This document shows positions 5,801-10,436 of a stretch of 10,436 nucleotides of DNA, piece after piece. The stretch's first letter is position 1. Each line of letters begins with the position of its first letter. The position numbers and the translations under genes are program-made. Source of the stretch: DATNBT01 sp964579765 (GTDB taxonomy: Bacteria; Acidobacteriota; Vicinamibacteria; Vicinamibacterales; CAVVIG01); assembly GCA_964579765.1 (NCBI GenBank), contig CAZOIK010000319.1, forward strand, positions 1-10,436, given 5' to 3'. The notes under the pieces are model-generated. The model was not told the origin of the DNA. It saw nothing but the letters and a program-made list of their open reading frames with translations, and searched no databases.

Positions 5801-7516
5801 ATGACACGACGGCTGGCGGTGCACGCGACGTACCTTGGGCTTTCGCTGCTTTTCGCCGCCCGGTTCTTTTCATTCACCCACCCGACGAGCTTCGCGATCA
5901 CCGAAGGCGATCCCGCACTGATGTGCTGGACGCTGCAGTGGGTCACGCACGCGCTGATGCACGATCCGCGGCAGATCTTCGCCGGCAACGTGTTCTTTCC
6001 GTACGCGCACGCGGCCGTGCTCAGCGACACGATGCTGCCGCTCGCGATCCTCAACGTCCCCGTCCGGCTGTTCACGTCGAATCCGTGGGTCGGGTACGAC
6101 CTGCTGATCGTGCTGGCGTATTACCTGTCGTGCGTCTGGGGCGCGTGGTTCGTGCGCGAGTTGACCGGATCCGCGATCGCGGCGTTCTGGGGCGGCATTT
6201 TCTGGGGCTTCCTGTTTTTTCGCGTGCACCACATCGGCCACCTGCAGATGCTCTCGTTTCAGGCGATTCCCGCCGCCGCGGCGGCGCTGCTGCGTCTGTG
6301 GCGCCGTCCCGGCGTGCGGTCGTCGCTGCTGTTCGCGGCGCTTTTCATCGCGCAGGCGCTCGTCAGCTGGTATCTCGCCGTCATCATGACGGCGATCCTC
6401 GTCGTCTTCGCGCTGTGCCGGCCGTGGCGTGAGGTGTTCGCGCGCAGAATGCTGTTGTCGTACGCGCTCGTCGCGGTGCTCTGCGCGGCCGCCATTGTCC
6501 CCGTCGCGCTGCCGTATCGGACGGCGTTCGCCGACAGCACGCTGTCAGAACGCGCGGCGCTCGTCGATCGGTTCGGCGATGCCGTGCACCTGCGCGACTA
6601 CCTGACGCCGCCGGTGCCGACGCTCCTCGGCCAGGCCATCGCGAACAACCCCTACTGGATCTGGGGCGAGAACACGCTCTACATCGGCATCGTGCCGCTG
6701 CTGCTGTCGCTGTTCTCTGTGGGTGCCGCCGTCAGGCGCTTTGCGGGGTCCGGCTTTAGCCGGACCAACACAAACAGGCCGGCTGAAGCCGGCCCTCGCA
6801 TCAGAATGGCGTTGACCGGCGTCGCCCTCGTCGTCGTCGGGTATGTGCTCTCGCTCGGCTTCGTCTCGCCGTCGCTCGGCATTCCGCTGCCACTGCACTA
6901 TCTCGCGCGCGCGATTCCGATGCTCTCGGGCCTGTGCGCCACGCAGCGTTTCGCCGTCGTCGTCTATTTCGGCGTGCTGATCCTGTCGTCGGCGGGAGTG
7001 CAGGCGCTGACGCGGACGTGGCCGCGCCGGGGGCAGGCGGCCGCCTGCGCCGCGGCGTGCGTGCTGTTCCTGCTGGAGGTCTTTCCGTTCACGCTGCCTG
7101 TGCGGGCGGACAACGTGTACGCGGTGAGCGCGCCCGACCGCGCGATTGCGAGCTATCAGCGGTCGCGCCCGACGCCGCTCGTCGTGCTCCATCTGCCGAT
7201 CAACTATTTCCGCGAGCCGTATCCGGTGTCGGAAGCGACCTACATGCTCGACTCGACGGCGCACTGGGCGGAGATCCTCAACGGCTTCAGCGGCGGCGTG
7301 CCGCGCGGCTTCATGGAGCGCATGGCGACGCTGAACCGGCTGCCGCAGCCCGACGCGGTTCGACTGCTGCGGGATCTCGGCGTGGACGTGGTCGCCGTCC
7401 ATCGCGGCGCCGCGGAGAACGGCGCGTTGCGCGAATTCTTCGACCGGCAGCCGTGGGCCACGATCAGCCCGCTCCCCACGGGAGAGTATCTGGTCCTGAT
7501 CGATCGTGTCCGTTAG
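5801..7516 (+). CDS. Polytopic membrane protein, GT-C-like, function unassigned
   Basis: A 571-residue protein I cannot place in a named family. Hydrophobic helices are visible at about 7-24, 78-92, 100-118, 124-140, 152-166, 174-205, 217-237, 292-311, 337-356, 383-401 and 413-428. A soluble tail of about 140 residues follows. The first external loop contains EGDPALMCWTLQW (35-47), where D37 sits where GT-C enzymes keep their acidic residue, then NVFFPY and LSDTMLP. HHIGHLQML (143-151) is a striking His-rich motif between helices. The C-terminal domain (about 440-571) looks alpha/beta (VVLHLPI, LRDLGVDVVAVHRG). This layout resembles GT-C glycosyltransferases and YfhO-like proteins, but that is inference from topology. 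Residues 316-331, in a loop predicted cytoplasmic, are encoded by a REP-like palindrome doublet. ATG 5801 is the first start directly before helix 1. The gene diverges from the TMTC-like gene and converges on the efflux gene. Confidence 0.8.
   Translation: MTRRLAVHATYLGLSLLFAARFFSFTHPTSFAITEGDPALMCWTLQWVTHALMHDPRQIFAGNVFFPYAHAAVLSDTMLPLAILNVPVRLFTSNPWVGYDLLIVLAYYLSCVWGAWFVRELTGSAIAAFWGGIFWGFLFFRVHHIGHLQMLSFQAIPAAAAALLRLWRRPGVRSSLLFAALFIAQALVSWYLAVIMTAILVVFALCRPWREVFARRMLLSYALVAVLCAAAIVPVALPYRTAFADSTLSERAALVDRFGDAVHLRDYLTPPVPTLLGQAIANNPYWIWGENTLYIGIVPLLLSLFSVGAAVRRFAGSGFSRTNTNRPAEAGPRIRMALTGVALVVVGYVLSLGFVSPSLGIPLPLHYLARAIPMLSGLCATQRFAVVVYFGVLILSSAGVQALTRTWPRRGQAAACAAACVLFLLEVFPFTLPVRADNVYAVSAPDRAIASYQRSRPTPLVVLHLPINYFREPYPVSEATYMLDSTAHWAEILNGFSGGVPRGFMERMATLNRLPQPDAVRLLRDLGVDVVAVHRGAAENGALREFFDRQPWATISPLPTGEYLVLIDRVR
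6747..6794. repeat. REP-like palindrome doublet inside a coding sequence
   Basis: Two perfect hairpins lie side by side. The first has 9-bp arms GGTCCGGCT / AGCCGGACC around TT (6747-6766). The second has 8-bp arms GGCCGGCT / AGCCGGCC around GA (6777-6794). A 10-base A/C-only spacer, AACACAAACA, separates them. Both share the core CCGGCT-NN-AGCCGG. The unit is 48 bp, exactly 16 codons, and reads through in the host gene as GSGFSRTNTNRPAEAG without a stop. By hand translation four of its six frames are open. The look is that of a repetitive extragenic palindrome pair; copy number elsewhere in the genome cannot be seen from this window. Confidence 0.75.
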
Positions 7517-7519
7517 GCC

Positions 7520-7534
7520 GGGCCTTTCAGGCCC
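7520..7534. terminator. Hairpin between convergent genes, possible bidirectional terminator
   Basis: GGGCCT-TTC-AGGCCC is a perfect 6-bp stem with a 3-base loop, four bases after the TAG of the membrane protein gene and 13 bases before the stop of the efflux gene. It sits where a shared terminator would be expected, but neither strand has a T tract after the stem, so intrinsic termination would be weak or of a non-canonical type. Confidence 0.4.
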
Positions 7535-7547
7535 TGCTTGACGGCAA

Positions 7548-10436
7548 CTACTCGTGGATCGCGGCCGGGCTCATGGCGCGGGCCGGCTTGCGGTGCCGAA
7601 GCCACGTCTGCAGCTGCGCCATGTAGGTGTAGACGACCGGCGTCAGGTACAGCGTCACGAGCTGCGAGAAGAGCAGCCCTCCCACGACCACGAGGCCGAG
7701 CGGCTGTCTGGCTTCGCCGCCCGCGCCGTAGCCGAGCGCGATCGGCACCGCGCCGAGGAGCGCCGCCATCGTCGTCATCATGATCGGACGGAAGCGGATC
7801 AGGCAGCCCTGGTAGATCGCCTGGTCCGGCGTGTTGCCGCTGCGCTCTGACTCGAGCGCGAAGTCGATCTGCATGATGGCGTTCTTCTCGACGATGCCGA
7901 TGAGCATGATCATGCCGACGAACGCGTAGATGTTCAGATCCATCCGGAAGATCAGCAGCGTGACGAGCGCGCCGAAGCCGGCCGACGGCAGGCCCGAGAG
8001 AATCGTCAGCGGGTGGATGTAGCTCTCGTACAGAATCCCCAGCACGATGTAGACGACGAGGATGGCGACGACGAGCAGGAGCGCGAGGTTGGAGAGCGAA
8101 CTCTGGAACGCCTTTGCCGCGCCCTGGAACTGGCCGCTCACGCCTTCGGGCAGGTTCGCGGCCGCGATGTCGCGCACCCGGGTGAGGACGTCGCCGAGCG
8201 ACGCGCCAGGCGCGAGGCCGAACGAGATGGTGACGGCGGGCAGCTGGCCGTAGTGGTTCACCGTCTGCGGGCCGATCACCTGCGTGGCCTTGGCGAGCGT
8301 GTCGAGCGGCACGACGGCGCCGTTGGTCGCAATCGTCGCGCCGCCGGAGCCCGGACCCGCGGCAGTGGCACCGCCGACGCTGAGGGTCGCCGCGGCGGCT
8401 CCGCCGGCACCGGGGTTGCCCGTGGCCTTGAAGTAGAGCAGCGACAGCGAGGTCGGGTCGGCCTGATATTGAGGCGCGAGCTCGAGGAGCACCTTGTACT
8501 CGTTCACCGGCGCGTAGATGGTCGAGACCCAGCGCGGACCGTACGCGTCGTAGAAGGCGTTCTCGATGGCGTTGGCGGTGACGCCGAGCGCGGCCGCCTT
8601 GTCGCGATCGATGTCCACGTTGACCTGCGGGCTCGTCACCTCGAGATCGCTCGTCAGATCCTCGAGGCCAGGCACGGCGCTGAGCGCCTTCACCATGTTG
8701 CGCGACGCGGCGTACAGCGCGTCGCGGTTGGGCGACTGCATCGAGTACTGGTACAGGCTCTTGCTCACCTGTCCGCCGATGCGAATCGTCGGCGGGTTCT
8801 GCAGGTACACCTCCATGCCCGTGACCGAGGCGAGCTGCGGCCGGAGGTCTTCGATGATGTCATTCGCGAGCTGCTTGCGTTCGTCGCGCGGCTTGAGATG
8901 GACGACGAGCTGTCCGAGGTTCGGCCCGCCGAGCGTCTGAGACGCGCTGCCGCCGATCGTGGAGACGAGCGCCTGCACGTTGGGGTTGCGGCGGATGATG
9001 TCGGCCACGCGGTCCTGGTATTCGACGAGCTTGTCGTACGACGTCCCCTGCGCCGCCTCCGTCGTCACCGCAATCTGGTCGGTGTCCTGATCCGGGATGA
9101 ACCCTTTCGGCACGATGACGAACAGCGCGGCGGTGAGCGCGAGGATGACGGCGAAGGTCGCCATGGTGAGGCCGCGGTGCTTCAGCACGACCTGCAGCGT
9201 GCGATCGTACGCGCCGAGCATCGCCTGGAAGTACCGCTCCGTGACCTCGGCGAACTTCGACTGCGGGCGCGCCGCGCCCGCCGGGGCGTGGCCCTCCGCC
9301 TTCTTGTGGCCCTTGAGGAAGCGGCTGCAGAGCATCGGCGTCAGCGTGACCGAGACGACGCCCGAGATGAGAATCGCGACGCAGATGGTGACGGAGAACT
9401 CCCGGAACAGCCGGCCGAGCACGCCGCCCATGAACAGCACGGGGATGAAGACGGCCGCCAGCGACAGCGTCATCGACACGATGGTGAAGCCGATCTCGCG
9501 CGAGCCGACGAGCGAAGCGGTGAGCGGATCCTCGCCCATTTCGACGTGGCGGTAGATGTTTTCGAGCATCACGATCGCGTCGTCCACGACGAAGCCGACC
9601 GAGAGGATGAGCGCCATCATCGACAGGTTGTCGAGGCTGTAGCCGAGCAGGTACATGATTGCGAACGTGCCGATGATCGAGAACGGCAGCGCGAGGCTCG
9701 GGATGACCGTGGCCCAGACGTTCCGCAGGAACACGAAGATGACCATGATGACGAGCGCGAGCGTCAGAGCCATCGTGAACTGCACGTCGCGGTACGACTC
9801 GCGAATCGTGTCGGAGCGGTCGTAGAGCACGTCCATGTGGACGCTCGTCGGCAGTTCGGCGCGGAACGAGGGCAGCAGGTTCTTGACGGCGTCGGCGACG
9901 GCAATCGTGTTCGTGCCAGGCTGGCGCTGGATGCCGAGCGTGATCGCGCGCTGCTGGCTGTCGGGCGTGTAGAACCACGACGCCGTGCGCTGGTCTTCGA
10001 CGCCGTCGATGACGTTGCCCAGCTCCTCGAGGCGGACGGGCGCGCCGTTGCGGTACGTCACGACCATCTGCTTGTACTGGTCGGCGTTCATCAGCTGGCC
10101 GGTCGCCTGCAGCGTGAACGACTTGTGCGGCCCGATGAGCGTGCCGGCCGGGACGTTGACGTTCCAGTTGCGCAGCGCCGTCTCGACCTCGTTGATGCCG
10201 ATCTGGCGCGCCGCGAGGGCATGCGGATCGAGCTGCACGTGGACCGCGTACTTCTGGCTGCCCAGCACCTGGACCTGCGCGACGCCGCTGACCATCGAGA
10301 TGCGCTGCGCGACGCGCGTTTCCGCGTACTCGTCGAGCGTCCACGGCGGCATCGTCGTCGACGTGATCACGAGGTAGAGAATCGGCTGGTCGGCTGGATT
10401 GACCTTCGTGAACGTCGGCGGCGTCGGCATGCCCTG
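7548..10436 (-). CDS. RND efflux transporter, HAE1/MdtB-like, N-terminus off right edge
   Basis: The window holds 962 residues of an inner-membrane proton-driven RND pump that would work as a trimer with a periplasmic adaptor and an outer-membrane channel. The usable open frame continues to the edge: MPTPPTFTKVNPADQPI is an internal family motif, not a start, so roughly the first 110-120 residues (TM1 and part of the porter domain) are missing. Numbering from the Met at 10430, TM2 begins near 218. TM4 carries the proton-relay pair D283-D284 (VGFVVDDAIVMLEN) and TM10 the partner lysine K849 (IVEKNAIMQIDF). GFIPDQDTDQ marks the start of the second periplasmic domain. A Gly/Ala-rich stretch of about 35 residues (about 667-704) interrupts the usual LLYVR-G-VPL hairpin. 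The sequence resembles the MdtB/MdtC/MuxB type, which may prefer paired homologues; none is visible here. Substrate is unknown. It ends convergently with the upstream membrane protein gene. Confidence 0.95.
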   Translation of the reverse strand, partial: QGMPTPPTFTKVNPADQPILYLVITSTTMPPWTLDEYAETRVAQRISMVSGVAQVQVLGSQKYAVHVQLDPHALAARQIGINEVETALRNWNVNVPAGTLIGPHKSFTLQATGQLMNADQYKQMVVTYRNGAPVRLEELGNVIDGVEDQRTASWFYTPDSQQRAITLGIQRQPGTNTIAVADAVKNLLPSFRAELPTSVHMDVLYDRSDTIRESYRDVQFTMALTLALVIMVIFVFLRNVWATVIPSLALPFSIIGTFAIMYLLGYSLDNLSMMALILSVGFVVDDAIVMLENIYRHVEMGEDPLTASLVGSREIGFTIVSMTLSLAAVFIPVLFMGGVLGRLFREFSVTICVAILISGVVSVTLTPMLCSRFLKGHKKAEGHAPAGAARPQSKFAEVTERYFQAMLGAYDRTLQVVLKHRGLTMATFAVILALTAALFVIVPKGFIPDQDTDQIAVTTEAAQGTSYDKLVEYQDRVADIIRRNPNVQALVSTIGGSASQTLGGPNLGQLVVHLKPRDERKQLANDIIEDLRPQLASVTGMEVYLQNPPTIRIGGQVSKSLYQYSMQSPNRDALYAASRNMVKALSAVPGLEDLTSDLEVTSPQVNVDIDRDKAAALGVTANAIENAFYDAYGPRWVSTIYAPVNEYKVLLELAPQYQADPTSLSLLYFKATGNPGAGGAAAATLSVGGATAAGPGSGGATIATNGAVVPLDTLAKATQVIGPQTVNHYGQLPAVTISFGLAPGASLGDVLTRVRDIAAANLPEGVSGQFQGAAKAFQSSLSNLALLLVVAILVVYIVLGILYESYIHPLTILSGLPSAGFGALVTLLIFRMDLNIYAFVGMIMLIGIVEKNAIMQIDFALESERSGNTPDQAIYQGCLIRFRPIMMTTMAALLGAVPIALGYGAGGEARQPLGLVVVGGLLFSQLVTLYLTPVVYTYMAQLQTWLRHRKPARAMSPAAIHE

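Noticed and set aside
4122..5804. Long plus-strand open frame of 560 codons opposite the TMTC-like gene
   Set aside because: Its translation is Arg-rich with no fold or motif, while the opposite strand encodes helices, GT-C motifs and TPRs. Long antisense frames are expected at this GC content.
5754..5873. Longer N-terminus of the TMTC-like protein starting at 5873
   Set aside because: It would run through the whole divergent intergenic gap and over the start and first helix of the next gene, and it adds a non-family sequence before the basic tail and helix 1.
8860..10344. Second minus-strand frame of 494 codons within the RND gene
   Set aside because: It is a +1/-1 shadow of the RND reading frame; the RND frame carries all family motifs.
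10417..10430. ATG at 10430 as the true start of the RND gene
   Set aside because: The following residues match an internal family motif (KVNPAD), about 120 residues into RND proteins, and the frame is open up to the window edge.

Overview
The window is about two-thirds G+C, tightly packed, and looks like a chromosomal segment of a free-living Gram-negative bacterium. The Gram-negative assignment rests on a lipoprotein signal, an RND efflux pump and a PilB/GspE-type ATPase. My best guess at lineage is Acidobacteriota (Vicinamibacteria-like). It rests on gene style (BACON-domain lipoprotein, TPR-tailed GT-C proteins) and on a CCGGCT-NN-AGCCGG palindrome doublet that I associate with such genomes. 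This is inference from memory, not a database result.

Layout. (1) Positions 1-1524, minus strand: a lipoprotein with two BACON domains (511-1524), followed with a 4-nt overlap by the N-terminus of a PilB/GspE-type ATPase that runs off the left edge. (2) Positions 1566-3964, plus strand: an FkbM-family methyltransferase and a GT39/ArnT-like GT-C membrane glycosyltransferase, overlapping by one base and so very probably one operon. (3) Positions 3975-5753, minus strand: a TMTC-like GT-C membrane protein with a C-terminal TPR domain, convergent with (2) across 10 bp. (4) Positions 5801-7516, plus strand, divergent from (3): a 571-residue polytopic membrane protein of unassigned function carrying an in-frame REP-like palindrome doublet. 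(5) Positions 7548-10436, minus strand: most of an RND (HAE1/MdtB-like) efflux transporter, its N-terminus beyond the right edge.

The middle of the window (1566-7516) holds four genes of which three encode large polytopic membrane proteins, two with GT-C features, plus a methyltransferase. The simplest joint reading is an envelope glycan or protein glycosylation neighbourhood using lipid-linked sugars, but no sugar-activating or polyprenyl-transferase gene is in view, so the product is unknown. The flanking ATPase and efflux pump look functionally separate. No RNA gene, CRISPR array, transposase, integrase or phage gene was seen. No gene-free stretch exceeds 50 bases. Nothing here amounts to a clearly new defence or mobile system; the most interesting structure is the palindrome doublet inside a reading frame.
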